Notes: a model not told the origin generated them from the sequence alone. DNA of 64,000 nt from a virus (IMGVR_UViG_3300042887_003321:1-64000), one strand, 5' to 3'; numbered from the stretch's first letter, positions 33,576 through 42,885 are shown. Program-made: numbers and translations.

Positions 33576-34094
33576 TTAACTGAATTCTAATTGGTTTCTT
33601 AAAGTTGCGTATGCTATTCTGGATTGTAGCACGAATACTGATTCGGGTGCTGATATAGTTGAAACTCCTGAAGGCCCATTTATAAATGTTTCTCCACGAG
33701 TTAGTACGGTTCCTGAACTGCCCCCAATATCTACTTGTTGTCTACCAACAGAGTCTTGTCTTGATATTGGTTCTAATAATTTAACCATTCTACCTAACAA
33801 TGCCGTTTGGTCACTCAAGTATTGAAGAGTTTCTTGTGATGCGGGGGTGTATTGGTTTTCTAAAAATATCTGTAAACTATCACTATCACTCATTAGTGAT
33901 GTATTATATGTTAATGTTAATACATTATTTGTTATAGTCCCCCCATAATTAGGGTCTGCAAAATTGTAGACAATAAGATTATCCGTTACATTTGTTATTA
34001 GTAACAACTGCGGTAATGTTATCGTCTCCGATGTATTAAATGTAATTTGCTTTGCAGCTGCATTAAATGTGTAATCTTCAAATAGTATTTTCAT
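33576..34094 (-). CDS. Structural protein of unknown function
   Basis: A 172-residue beta-rich protein. The first 80 residues (FEDYTFNAAAKQITFNTSET; LLLITNVTDNLIVYNFADPN) form a strand-rich domain. A helix (LQYLSDQTALLGRMVKLLEP) and a tail with ESVFVLQSRIAYATLRNQLE follow. It starts next to the 933-aa protein, with three bases between. It is likely an adaptor or minor tail component; this is position-based. Confidence 0.7.
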   Translation of the reverse strand: MKILFEDYTFNAAAKQITFNTSETITLPQLLLITNVTDNLIVYNFADPNYGGTITNNVLTLTYNTSLMSDSDSLQIFLENQYTPASQETLQYLSDQTALLGRMVKLLEPISRQDSVGRQQVDIGGSSGTVLTRGETFINGPSGVSTISAPESVFVLQSRIAYATLRNQLEFS

Positions 34095-34103
34095 AACCCC
34101 TTC

Positions 34104-34286
34104 CTATTTTTTTATAATTCTACATAATTTTGGATAATTTTCAATTTGTAGTTTTTCCATATATCTCTCAGCCTCATCATACGAAGGAAAAAGATGTATT
34201 GGGTTATTTTCCGCATCAACTAATGAAGCCCACATAGAGCTGTTACCCTCTAAAAATTGTATTTGTATTTCGTATAGTTCGTTCAT
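34104..34286 (-). CDS. Small unknown protein
   Basis: A 60-residue protein (MNELYEIQIQFLEGNSSMWA; FPSYDEAERYMEKLQIENYP). The pattern of an N-terminal strand pair and a helix with basic end resembles small phage proteins that modify host functions, but no family was recognised. It is followed nine bases later by the 172-aa gene. Its start abuts a TATTTATA motif, three bases away. Confidence 0.6.
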   Translation of the reverse strand: MNELYEIQIQFLEGNSSMWASLVDAENNPIHLFPSYDEAERYMEKLQIENYPKLCRIIKK

Positions 34287-34289
34287 AGA

Positions 34290-34297
34290 TATAAATA
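34290..34297 (-). promoter_or_regulatory. TATTTATA motif abutting the 60-aa ORF
   Basis: Coding strand TTAATATTTATATCTATG, three bases from the ATG at 34286 and ten past the fibre stop. Confidence 0.4.
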
Positions 34298-34307
34298 TTA
34301 AAAAATG

Positions 34308-36083
34308 TTAAAGAACAATTGCATACGCAAGTGACAGTGCCAATGAGTTATTTTGTGCTATACTACCAATTGTAGCACTTGCAAAACCCGATTTTGGTGT
34401 TGAAAATGTTATAACTGATTGATTTGTGGATGTTCCTTGAATTGAATCCGGTATAACAACCTCATAATTATTATCATAAACAGTAATTACAGGTGTTCTG
34501 AAATCAAGATTATGATTAAATGTCCAAGTGGTTGATGCGGCCGATTGTGTAAATGTAGCAAAATTTTGTCCAGAGAAATATGATGCTGTTAATGCAAACG
34601 ATGATGTTTTTGAGTTTTCCGCCCAACTCGATGTTCCAAAAAGAGAACCAGTAAATGATGTTGCAGTTACACCCCCGTTTACTTGAAGAGTATTTGTTGG
34701 GGTTGTTGTACCTATACCTACATTACCCGATGAGGAAATGAATACTCGTGTTGTATTGTTAGTTTCTAATTGTAAATTATTGGTATCGGTTGTACCAATA
34801 GTCATAGTAGTACCTAATGTGTTACCATCGTTTAGGATTACTGCGCTTGAACTATAAAATAACCTATTAGATGAATTTGTCCATAGGAATGTAGAACCGG
34901 GAGCAGTGGTTTGTTCTGATAATGAAAAGTTAATTCCTCTATGGTCAAACCCCGCCGAAGCTTTAAGAACATTCTCAAAAACAACCGGTCCACCACCAGG
35001 TGCGACTTGACTCCTATAAAAATTACTTGTAAAAGAACCTGTTGTTATTATCCCCAATATCGGGTCTTGAACCGTTTTGGTATCTACGCCAATGGCATTA
35101 AAGTTAGACCCAGTAACATTCCCATTAAATGTTGTATTTCCGTATATTGAAAATCCCTGAGGAGGAGCAGAAGTTTGTGTAAATGTAGAACCTACATCTA
35201 TTTTTACTGCTTTATATGTTGACCCTATACCTCCATATACTTCTAATAAATTGCCCCTGCTGCTAAGAGGTGTATTAGCTGTACCTCCACCTACTACAAA
35301 TAAATGGTCAGGACTATTTAATGGAAAATTAAAATGGCCTATTGTGACTTGACCTGAAGCTGAAGCAATAGTACCTATACCCATTGCTACTGATGAATCT
35401 CCTCTTGCCCACGAACCCGACCCTGCTGCAAACGAAGCCATACCATCTGCATCGGTTTCTATACCCATACTGAATGCTGCCTGTCCACTTGCGGTTGTAT
35501 TGATACCTGCGGCGTGTGAAGCAAGTCCTGAAGCAAGTGTACCAATGCCTTCTGCTATGGAAGCCGTTCCCAATGTTCTACTACCCGAACCAAAAACGGA
35601 TGAGTTTGGAGCACCAACAGCGGTTATTGAAGGATTTACACCTGATAAGATTGATACTGCTTCCAATGTTGTTGATACACTCGCATAAGGTGATGCGAGA
35701 GATGGTATCTTAATAGCAAAATCCGTAAAGGGTTCTGCGCTACTACTTGCTATTTCACAATACCAATCTTCATCCGTATTTAAACTAAATGAACCAGTGG
35801 ACATTCCACTTGCGGTGATGCTTAATATAACATCGTTTGTGTTTACTACCCAATTGGATAGTGTGTACATACCAATGTTTAGGTTTCCATCCTGTTGTAG
35901 AAAAACTAAACTATCTACAGATGATGTTCCTGCATTTACATTTTTTATAGTACATCCACCAGGAACAACAAGTTTTAAAGAAACTGCTCCAAGTTGAACG
36001 GATGAAGTATTACTTAATATGGAAAAAGCATAATTATCAACTGTTGTATTTAGTGAGCCGGATGTGGTTAATGTTAATGCCAT
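34308..36083 (-). CDS. Tail fibre with YadA-head-like repeats
   Basis: A 591-residue fibre protein. The N-terminal 150 residues are a beta-rich adhesin-like domain. Residues 165-260 form about seven short repeats of the YadA-head type (GLASHAAGINTTASGQAAFS; DSSVAMGIGTIASASGQVTI), expected to make a left-handed trimeric beta roll. One GIGTTTP cassette follows at about residue 455 (SSSGNVGIGTTTPTNTLQVN). The end has SWAENSKTSSFALTASYFSG and a beta domain ending TIGSIAQNNSLALSLAYAIV. The architecture is that of a trimeric adhesin fibre. It lies next to the giant SHAEG fibre. Confidence 0.8.
   Translation of the reverse strand: MALTLTTSGSLNTTVDNYAFSILSNTSSVQLGAVSLKLVVPGGCTIKNVNAGTSSVDSLVFLQQDGNLNIGMYTLSNWVVNTNDVILSITASGMSTGSFSLNTDEDWYCEIASSSAEPFTDFAIKIPSLASPYASVSTTLEAVSILSGVNPSITAVGAPNSSVFGSGSRTLGTASIAEGIGTLASGLASHAAGINTTASGQAAFSMGIETDADGMASFAAGSGSWARGDSSVAMGIGTIASASGQVTIGHFNFPLNSPDHLFVVGGGTANTPLSSRGNLLEVYGGIGSTYKAVKIDVGSTFTQTSAPPQGFSIYGNTTFNGNVTGSNFNAIGVDTKTVQDPILGIITTGSFTSNFYRSQVAPGGGPVVFENVLKASAGFDHRGINFSLSEQTTAPGSTFLWTNSSNRLFYSSSAVILNDGNTLGTTMTIGTTDTNNLQLETNNTTRVFISSSGNVGIGTTTPTNTLQVNGGVTATSFTGSLFGTSSWAENSKTSSFALTASYFSGQNFATFTQSAASTTWTFNHNLDFRTPVITVYDNNYEVVIPDSIQGTSTNQSVITFSTPKSGFASATIGSIAQNNSLALSLAYAIVL
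34680..34727 (-). repeat. 48-bp identical fibre repeat, copy A
   Basis: Identical over 48 bases to 44633-44680, in a different fibre gene; it codes for the GIGTTTPTNTLQV cassette. Other cassettes near 43985 and 40258 are similar but diverged. Confidence 0.95.
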
Positions 36084-36117
36084 ATTTTATTTCTCGTTCT
36101 TTTTGTATAGGGGTGGT

Positions 36118-36480
36118 TTATAATGTAGATGGTGTATAAGAACCGTTGACATCCCCATAAGCAAGAGCTTTTAGGTTTTTATTAATAGGTGTGCCATTCC
36201 ACACAACAGATTGTGTTTCATATACCCAGTTCCCCACATTAAATGAAGATATTCCACCGCTAAAACGACGGTTGGCTGTCAAAGCATCCAAAGAATTGAT
36301 GGTGTTGGAGCCGTTTACATCAGCTGCTTTAAGTCGGAGCCCCGTCAAAGGAGTCGCACCGGTGAAGTGTCTCGTAATAGCCAATGCATCCGACCCATTC
36401 ACACCACCCCATGGTTTGGTGGTGCGACCAACCAAATAGTATTCTCCAATCGGTAGTGGAACTGGGTTCATACCGGGGGT
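36118..36480 (-). other. Higher-G+C dockerin-like coding segment
   Basis: By direct count, 34/60, 31/60 and 31/60 bases are G or C in 36301-36360, 36361-36420 and 36421-36480, against 21/60 in 38341-38400 of the same gene. It codes for the dockerin-like repeats, two with V-N-G-S and a D-A-L-x-x-x-R-x-F core. The change in composition suggests recent acquisition, probably from a Bacteroidota genome. Confidence 0.75.
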
Positions 36481-39400
36481 GACCAAAACATTCTGAACAT
36501 CCATTGTATAATTACCAGCACTATTGGTTTGTACGCTTATAAGCGGAATAGTACTACCAGTTGGATAAAGGCGAACTTCACTAAAAGTCATTGGTGTTCC
36601 TGCAGTATTATCATATTTAAAACTGCCGCTAATTATGTATGTTGATGTAGATAGAACCTCTATAGTACCTGATACTGTACACCCATCTGTATTTGAAATT
36701 GTGTATGTGTATGTTTGTGCGTTTGCGTTAGCATCGATAGTACCACCAATTGTTATTGTATGTGGTGAGGTTGGGGCAACTGAATAAGTAATCCCTGCAG
36801 GTAACCCAGACACAGTTATTATCGGGTCATCGTTATTATAAACTATATTTGTGATAGGGGATGATTGTAATACTGATTGGTTATCATATCCTGATGATAG
36901 GAATAGTCTGGTATTGCATGGTGGTGGTGGTGCGGTCCCTTCTAAGCTAGATGAAAAATAATAAATTTGACCTGTAGCTTCATCATATGTTAAAACATGA
37001 TTTCTATAGCTTTGAGATAAATACTGAAATTTTACATCAGCGAATAGAAATGAATTGTTATAATTAGGATTGGGTGTAACACTAAAACTACCCGTTATTT
37101 GAACTTGAGGAGCGATACCTGCCATAGCACCACCATAGGCTACTAATGTGTTACTTCGATTGCCAGGATCAGAACCATTACCAATTACAAAAGAGTAATT
37201 TTGGTTTAGTTGTTGATTATATGAACCAATAGCATGTTGGTGTGAGGACGAAACAATTAATCCTTCTCCCTGTGCAAACCCATTTAATAAATAAACTTCG
37301 TTTAATTGACCGTGTGCAAACCCATAACTTTGCCTAAATAGAGTATTATTATTTCTTGGTGGTGAGGTAGTAGATACACCTGGTCCACCATACTCATTTG
37401 GTCCTCCAAAATTACTTTCACCATATACATCTAAAGAGTATGATGGTGGTGCGCCTATACCAAGCCCAATACCCTCAAAATCACCAGGATTTTCATTTTC
37501 GTAAAATTTATTTCTTACATATATCCAATTTTTATATGCGTTAGAATCATACGGCCCATTTATAGTAAAAATAACATCACCATCAAAACTTGCAGAATGA
37601 ACCTGTGCAGTTGTTATTTCATCTAAAGTAGTGTTACCTGTGGGAGCTGTGATTTTATCCGAAGAAATGTTTCCAGATATGTTTGTTGCTGCTATAGTTC
37701 CTTGTACTAATAATGAGCCTGTAATTTGAACAGATGAACCTGTTAAATCTACAAACATAATATTACTTCTATTTGCAGCACTCGTTCCATTACCAATTAT
37801 AAATGAACCTGTCCCACCAAGAGGTATATTATATCTTCCAATTACATGTTGAAAACTTCCAGATGATATAGTTCCTTCTCCGGCTACATATGAACCAATC
37901 GCAAGAGGTGATGCGAATGAACCCGAACCTGCGGTATGCGACCACTTTGCCCAAGCTTTTGTAAAATAACCTTCCGCATGCGCCCCATCAGCACCTTTTA
38001 CTTCACTTTCTATACCTTCTACATGAGAGTAGTTTGAGGACTGAATTAAGTTATTGTTTCCTTCAGCATGCGAACCAGTTGCACTTGTTATCGTATTAAA
38101 AGAACCCTCCGCGTGCGAACTATATGAACCACCATCAATTGTGGCATGGTCCCCCTCCGCATGAGAATATAATGAATCTTCTATGGTATTTCTACTCCCT
38201 TCAGTATGAGAGTAATGTGAATTTTTAATTTCAGGGGAATTCGTGTCTCCTTCACCTTCACCTTCTGCATGAGAATATTCTGAACCAGCAATTACATTTC
38301 TATAACCTTCAGCATGAGAACCATCTGAATCTTGTTTTATTAGGTTTGCAACACCTTCAGCATGCGAATATGGTGAGTTTGTTTCAATTTCATTATCATA
38401 ACCTTCTGTGTGAGAAGCCACAGAATATGTTCGGGTTGATTGACCTTCTGTGTGTGCATATATTGCCGATGAATGGGCTACAGTAGCATAACCCTCTGCG
38501 TGAGAACTATCAGCATTGGCCTCACTATCATTTCCTTCCGCGTGAGAATATAATCCAGATGCTAATGTTGAAAACCCCTCTGCATGAGAATATTCTCCCA
38601 AAGCAGTTGTAACAGCCCCTTCTGCGTGCGAACCAACACCACCTGCGTTTGTAGAACCACCTTCCGCATGAGAGTTTGAGCCTGATGCGATTGTAAGATA
38701 ACCTTCGGCGTGAGAGTAATCACCATATGCTCTCGTATCACGCCCTTCAGCGTGAGAGTAATCTCCCGCAGCCCACGAAAAATAACCTTCAGCATGAGCA
38801 GCTTGTCCAGAAGCTGTTGTATAATAACCTTCAGCGTGAGCGTAACTGCCTGATTTTGCCCATGGAAAAACATCAATTATACCCACATATGTTTTATAAC
38901 CTTCCGCGTGCCCAGCTATACCCCTAACAATTGTATCGTGCCCTTCAGCATGTCCTGCTGAACCCTCAGCTTTAACAATAGAACCACTTCCCTCTGCGTG
39001 TGAATAAAAAGCACCATTTTCGGTTATTGTATAAAATCCATGTGCATGAGATTGAGAGCCGGATGGTGAAACTCCAACACCTTGTCCAAATCCACCATTG
39101 TTATAGTCGTAAAAAAATGTTTGTGGTGCACCAGTTCCACCAAATGTACTATTAGAATTATATTGTATATCGAAATTTATACCACCAGGAGTACCGCCAC
39201 CACCAGCAACCAAAGATGATGTGGACATATAGGTGAGTTCTTTAGTACTTGCATTAAATACAACTACCTGTGTTTGAGTGGATGATTGTAACTCAGCGGA
39301 AAATCTTCCACCAACATGCAAAAGAGTTTGGGGGTTGTTAGTTCCAATACCTATAAAGGAATTATTATTTTGAAAAATATTTGATGATGATAAAAAGTTT

Positions 39401-40665
39401 GAACCACTATATAATGCAATATATGTCGGAGTCCCACTTCCAGACAATAAATTAGATGGTAGTGTTACTCCACCCCCGCCACCATAAGAGCCGGTGAGTT
39501 TTATTTGTCCTGTTGTATTATCTCTAACCAATACTGAATTTGATACATTCCCCGCAGATGATGCGGAAAAGTACAAACTACCACTTAAATGAACATTACT
39601 ACCCGATACTAAAACATTTCGATTGCTTACTTCTATAAATGTATTAGTTGAACCCTCAACTTTTAGTAAAGATTCAGTATCACTATTTCCTTTAACTTGT
39701 AATCTATATGTTGGTTCAGTTACATTTAATCCTACATTACCACCAAAATAAGATCTTGTAGAACCTGATGTAAATATTGCCCAATTATTACTTCCCGAAT
39801 TCAATAAATTTATGTGAACCCCATACAAATTTGATATAGCTCCCTCTGAACCAGAACTATTTAGTATGTTAATATTATATGCGTTGGTAATTACACTAGG
39901 TTGAACAGTAGAGTCAATTTTAGTTTGAATCGCTGATGCGGATACAATTGTTGTACCACTGGTATTTTCTACTCTACTAAAAAGACCAATATAAGGAGAT
40001 TCGTTGGTATAAATATGTAATTTTGCTGATGGTAATGATACACCCGTACCGATACCTATTCTACTACCACTTTCATATATAGATGATGTAGTAATTGTAT
40101 TAGGACCACTCCACCTAGTTATATAATTTGTTGTTCCACTACCACCAACAAAAGATGATGTTGAAAAATAAGTGAATCTGCCTGATGCGGTATCATACCC
40201 TATAATATTAGGTTGAGATACATTTGGTAGTGAACTTGCGGTTATAGTTGTTGTCCATAAAGAACCACTTACTTGAAGGGTGTTTGTAGGTGTTCCTGTT
40301 CCGATGCCTACATTACCACTACCTGATACATAAATTATATTATTAACCGCAGGTGAATCTATTTCAAATAGTCCACTATTACTTGCGCCTGATATGTGTA
40401 GTTTTGCCTGAGGTGTTGCTAATCCCATCCCCGTTCTACTGCCGGAAACAATTATGGCTTCTTGGTTGAATGTTCCCATTTTAATGGTATTGTCTGAAAA
40501 GACTTCCATAATGGGTATCCCCGAAATATCGTTTACGGAGAATAGTGAACCTGATAACGAATCGGTTATTGAGAACAATTGTCCTTGCGAACCCTGAACA
40601 TCAAATATGTTAGAGCCTGAACCTTGTACTATGAGCCCTTTACGGACTTTGAATTCGTTTGCCAT
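36118..40665 (-). CDS. Giant tail fibre/adhesin with SHAEG array and dockerin-like tail
   Basis: A 1515-residue protein, the longest in the window. Residues 1-530 are fibre stalk with five GIGTTTP-type cassettes and the module ASSLPNVSQPNIIGYDTASG / SGGSGTTNYITRWSG. About residues 535-920 are some 23 tandem units with [S/A]H[A/T/V]EG, expected to form a trimeric beta roll. More stalk follows. The last 270 residues differ: an Ig-like domain (PAGITYSVAPTSPHTITIGG), a carboxypeptidase-regulatory-like domain (FSEVRLYPTGSTIPLISVQT) and dockerin-like Ca-binding repeats (GGVNGSDALAITRHF; ADVNGSNTINSLDALTANRR; YGDVNGS). The latter are typical of Bacteroidota surface proteins. The gene is in a region of shared cassettes and probably determines host binding. 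Confidence 0.85.
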   Translation of the reverse strand: MANEFKVRKGLIVQGSGSNIFDVQGSQGQLFSITDSLSGSLFSVNDISGIPIMEVFSDNTIKMGTFNQEAIIVSGSRTGMGLATPQAKLHISGASNSGLFEIDSPAVNNIIYVSGSGNVGIGTGTPTNTLQVSGSLWTTTITASSLPNVSQPNIIGYDTASGRFTYFSTSSFVGGSGTTNYITRWSGPNTITTSSIYESGSRIGIGTGVSLPSAKLHIYTNESPYIGLFSRVENTSGTTIVSASAIQTKIDSTVQPSVITNAYNINILNSSGSEGAISNLYGVHINLLNSGSNNWAIFTSGSTRSYFGGNVGLNVTEPTYRLQVKGNSDTESLLKVEGSTNTFIEVSNRNVLVSGSNVHLSGSLYFSASSAGNVSNSVLVRDNTTGQIKLTGSYGGGGGVTLPSNLLSGSGTPTYIALYSGSNFLSSSNIFQNNNSFIGIGTNNPQTLLHVGGRFSAELQSSTQTQVVVFNASTKELTYMSTSSLVAGGGGTPGGINFDIQYNSNSTFGGTGAPQTFFYDYNNGGFGQGVGVSPSGSQSHAHGFYTITENGAFYSHAEGSGSIVKAEGSAGHAEGHDTIVRGIAGHAEGYKTYVGIIDVFPWAKSGSYAHAEGYYTTASGQAAHAEGYFSWAAGDYSHAEGRDTRAYGDYSHAEGYLTIASGSNSHAEGGSTNAGGVGSHAEGAVTTALGEYSHAEGFSTLASGLYSHAEGNDSEANADSSHAEGYATVAHSSAIYAHTEGQSTRTYSVASHTEGYDNEIETNSPYSHAEGVANLIKQDSDGSHAEGYRNVIAGSEYSHAEGEGEGDTNSPEIKNSHYSHTEGSRNTIEDSLYSHAEGDHATIDGGSYSSHAEGSFNTITSATGSHAEGNNNLIQSSNYSHVEGIESEVKGADGAHAEGYFTKAWAKWSHTAGSGSFASPLAIGSYVAGEGTISSGSFQHVIGRYNIPLGGTGSFIIGNGTSAANRSNIMFVDLTGSSVQITGSLLVQGTIAATNISGNISSDKITAPTGNTTLDEITTAQVHSASFDGDVIFTINGPYDSNAYKNWIYVRNKFYENENPGDFEGIGLGIGAPPSYSLDVYGESNFGGPNEYGGPGVSTTSPPRNNNTLFRQSYGFAHGQLNEVYLLNGFAQGEGLIVSSSHQHAIGSYNQQLNQNYSFVIGNGSDPGNRSNTLVAYGGAMAGIAPQVQITGSFSVTPNPNYNNSFLFADVKFQYLSQSYRNHVLTYDEATGQIYYFSSSLEGTAPPPPCNTRLFLSSGYDNQSVLQSSPITNIVYNNDDPIITVSGLPAGITYSVAPTSPHTITIGGTIDANANAQTYTYTISNTDGCTVSGTIEVLSTSTYIISGSFKYDNTAGTPMTFSEVRLYPTGSTIPLISVQTNSAGNYTMDVQNVLVTPGMNPVPLPIGEYYLVGRTTKPWGGVNGSDALAITRHFTGATPLTGLRLKAADVNGSNTINSLDALTANRRFSGGISSFNVGNWVYETQSVVWNGTPINKNLKALAYGDVNGSYTPSTL
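37930..39070 (-). repeat. SHAEG beta-roll repeat array
   Basis: About 23 tandem units with [S/A]H[A/T/V]EG, mostly 14-18 residues apart, for example GDYSHAEGRDTRAYGDYSHA. Plus strand shows the recurrent CCTTCNGCRTGNGA. The number of units is likely variable through slippage or recombination. Confidence 0.9.
40207..40245 (-). repeat. 39-bp identical fibre repeat, copy A
   Basis: Identical to 42793-42831; codes for ITASSLPNVSQPN. It links the giant fibre to the 256-aa fibre. Confidence 0.9.
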
Positions 40666-40709
40666 GTTTTATTTCCTTTTTTCATTGTCCAAAAGGGATG
40701 TGTGATGTA

Positions 40710-40717
40710 TATAAATA
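40710..40717 (-). promoter_or_regulatory. TATTTATA boundary motif before giant fibre
   Basis: Coding strand CAACATATTTATATACATCA, 44 nt before the ATG at 40665 and 19 nt past the LamG stop. Confidence 0.4.
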
Positions 40718-40736
40718 TGTTGAAATAGTTTTTTGT

Positions 40737-41429
40737 TTATATCCCAAAACGTCCTCTCATTGCATTGAAGTTTTGTTGGATTTGTGGTAATGTTAGAGCA
40801 GCATTGTACATTTTGTAACTTGCTATACTACCAGTAAAAAATTGAGTTGAATTATTGTTATCTCTTCCTAAATTCCAAGTATTTGTGGGCCATATTGTAT
40901 CCCCTAACCAAGTCAAACTTCGAGATGCTTTTAATTCACCATTTAAGTAAATGTATGAATTTGTTGGGGTAGCTTGAAATACTATATTATTCCAAGAACC
41001 ATCATCTCTAATATTAGTATTATGGGTATATGTTAAATTTTGAGATGATGATCCTGAACTTATTGAGAGTACTACACGATTAGTTAAGTCAAAGTATGCT
41101 CTAATACCATAAGTAAAACCAAATAAACCAGGTGTTGTTCCTGTTGTTGGTACAGTACCTTTACTTTGGGTCCATAAATCTATTGTAAAACTAGTTAATG
41201 GAAAAAATGTGTTTCCTGTTCCAAATGAAATAGTATCGTTTATACCATCAAAGTTAAATACCCCACCATTTTGTGAACCGTATGTTGCTCCTGATGTAGT
41301 TCCATTTTTGCTATTTCCACTTAAATCTCTCCAAGTAGTACCTGAGCCGGGGTATGATGTAGGATTAGCAGCATCTACTGATATTACTAATCCTGTTTCT
41401 ATTGTGTTAGGTCCACCAAAAGTTGCCAT
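40737..41429 (-). CDS. LamG/concanavalin-like protein, paralogue 2
   Basis: A 230-residue single-domain jelly-roll protein. It opens MATFGGPNTIETGLVISVDA, then SYPGSGTTWRDLSGNSKNG, and continues with GGVFNFDGINDTISFG, SFTIDLWTQSKG, SYIYLNGELKASR and TGSIASYKMYNAALTLPQIQ. This is the LamG (concanavalin-like lectin) pattern seen in many phage and bacterial adhesins. It is a tandem paralogue of the next upstream protein, sharing the start, the ANPTSY..S.TTW.DLSGNS core and the IQQNFNA..RFG end. It probably binds glycans as part of the tail fibre complex. Confidence 0.8.
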   Translation of the reverse strand: MATFGGPNTIETGLVISVDAANPTSYPGSGTTWRDLSGNSKNGTTSGATYGSQNGGVFNFDGINDTISFGTGNTFFPLTSFTIDLWTQSKGTVPTTGTTPGLFGFTYGIRAYFDLTNRVVLSISSGSSSQNLTYTHNTNIRDDGSWNNIVFQATPTNSYIYLNGELKASRSLTWLGDTIWPTNTWNLGRDNNNSTQFFTGSIASYKMYNAALTLPQIQQNFNAMRGRFGI

Positions 41430-41432
41430 ATC

Positions 41433-42110
41433 TTATAATCCAAATCGGGTTTTAGTTGCATTATAGTTTTGTTGGATTTCACTTGCGGATAATAACCTAT
41501 TATATTGTCTTGTAATTGAAACATCGCAATTTAGATAATAAAATTCACCACTAAAATCTCTATTTTGCCTTCCAATAGACCAAGTAGTTATCTGCCCAGA
41601 ACCTATATCATTGGTTTGAAATTCGGATGTATCTAAAGCACCGTTTACATAGTAAGTACAATAATAACTGTTTCTTAATACTGTTGTAATTTGATACCAT
41701 CCTCCCAATGATAATGTTGTAGATGATTGGACGGCTGAACTATCATCCCAATACCAAGAAAACTTTCCATTAGATAAAACCATAAGAGCACCAGTGGTGT
41801 TTTTTTGTCCTGCTAATAATCCACCTTGAGTTACAGGGTAAGAGTTTATTCGTGTCCATATTTCCAATGTTCTATCGGCTGTGGGTAATAAATACAACCC
41901 AGTATTTGTTATGGTGGCGTATTGGTCAGTTCCATTAAATCCTAAATAATTACTATCAGCGGTTGGTGTATTAATTAAAGACCAATTATAAGAATTCCCA
42001 CTTAAATCCTGCCAAGTAGTACTGCCACTTATATAGGATGTAGGATTAGCAGCATCCAATGCTAAAACTAACCCGTCAGTAACTACATTTGGTCCTCTAT
42101 AAAATCCCAT
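41433..42110 (-). CDS. LamG/concanavalin-like protein, paralogue 1
   Basis: A 225-residue single-domain jelly-roll protein: MGFYRGPNVVTDGLVLALDA, then GSTTWQDLSGNSYNW, LGFNGTDQYATI, DRTLEIWTRI, YYCTYYVNGALDTSE and FYYLNCDVSITRQYNRLLSA. The features fit a LamG/concanavalin-like fold, with carbohydrate binding inferred. It lies four bases after the 256-aa fibre protein and three before its paralogue, so the three are probably translated together. Divergence from the paralogue is large outside the core, which suggests different ligands. Confidence 0.8.
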   Translation of the reverse strand: MGFYRGPNVVTDGLVLALDAANPTSYISGSTTWQDLSGNSYNWSLINTPTADSNYLGFNGTDQYATITNTGLYLLPTADRTLEIWTRINSYPVTQGGLLAGQKNTTGALMVLSNGKFSWYWDDSSAVQSSTTLSLGGWYQITTVLRNSYYCTYYVNGALDTSEFQTNDIGSGQITTWSIGRQNRDFSGEFYYLNCDVSITRQYNRLLSASEIQQNYNATKTRFGL

Positions 42111-42114
42111 AATA

Positions 42115-42885
42115 TTATATCATTCTTGATAATGCTTTTACAGACCAGTCGTTGGTGGATGAAGATGCATATAATATAATATTTGAACCACTTAATGCAA
42201 CTGAAAGGTTTATTTCTGCGGTATTTCCTATATCGTTTGTTGATACATCGTTCCATTCCACCGAAGTTCCGTTCCAAACCGAAAATACAGTGCCCGCTCT
42301 TGCATTAGTTGATTTATTCAATACATAATCAAAGAATGCTGCCCGGTATGAACCCGTAGATACACTCATCACAGTTCTGATCGAACCACTATCTATATCG
42401 GTATTTTGTCCATAAGTGTATAGTGAGCCTGTTGATATTTGAAAATTACCTTCAACATGCAATGATGCGGATGGGGTAGTTGTGCCTATGCCTACATTAC
42501 CGTTATCTAAAACTACTAAACTTGCACTTGCATTGCTGTTTTCAACTCTAAGTGCTGTCGTTGCGGATGTTGCTCCGCTGCCTCTGACCTGTAAACGCGA
42601 TGTTGGGGAAGTTGTCCCAATACCTATGTTTCCACTACTTTCATATATTGATGATGTGGTGATTGTTGTACCACCACTCCAACGAGTTATGTAATTTGCT
42701 GTTCCACTTCCACCAATAAGTGAACCACCACTTACTAACGAAGAGGTTGAAAAATAAGTGAATGTTCCTGATGTGGTGTTATAACCTATTACATTAGGTT
42801 GAGATACATTTGGTAGTGAACTTGCGGTTATGTTTAGGACATGAACTGCACTACCAGATTGTAATATCTTTTTCCATGAAGGCAT
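42115..42885 (-). CDS. Short tail fibre protein
   Basis: A 256-residue fibre protein. The N-terminus MPSWKKILQSGSAVHVLNIT matches that of the 778-aa neighbour (MATWKKVIVSGSQAHLQGIT), probably the attachment domain. The next 70 residues (ASSLPNVSQPNVIGYNTTSG; GGSGTANYITRWSGG) are shared with the giant fibre. Two GIGTTTP-type cassettes (NIGIGTTSPTSRLQVRG, NVGIGTTTPSASLHVEG) follow. A distinct C-terminal beta domain (FSVWNGTSVEWNDVSTNDIG; LSGSNIILYASSSTNDWSVK) resembles phage fibre tip domains. It is placed directly before two LamG genes. Confidence 0.8.
   Translation of the reverse strand: MPSWKKILQSGSAVHVLNITASSLPNVSQPNVIGYNTTSGTFTYFSTSSLVSGGSLIGGSGTANYITRWSGGTTITTSSIYESSGNIGIGTTSPTSRLQVRGSGATSATTALRVENSNASASLVVLDNGNVGIGTTTPSASLHVEGNFQISTGSLYTYGQNTDIDSGSIRTVMSVSTGSYRAAFFDYVLNKSTNARAGTVFSVWNGTSVEWNDVSTNDIGNTAEINLSVALSGSNIILYASSSTNDWSVKALSRMI
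42793..42831 (-). repeat. 39-bp identical fibre repeat, copy B
   Basis: Same 39 bases as 40207-40245, inside the 256-aa fibre gene. Confidence 0.9.

Noticed and set aside
38562-38876. 104-codon minus-strand frame inside the giant fibre
   Set aside because: Shadow of the SHAEG repeats in another frame, giving repeated MKVI-type units; no ribosome site.
42083-42277. Minus-strand 64-codon frame across a gene junction
   Set aside because: Overlaps the 256-aa fibre in another frame with atypical composition and no start signal.
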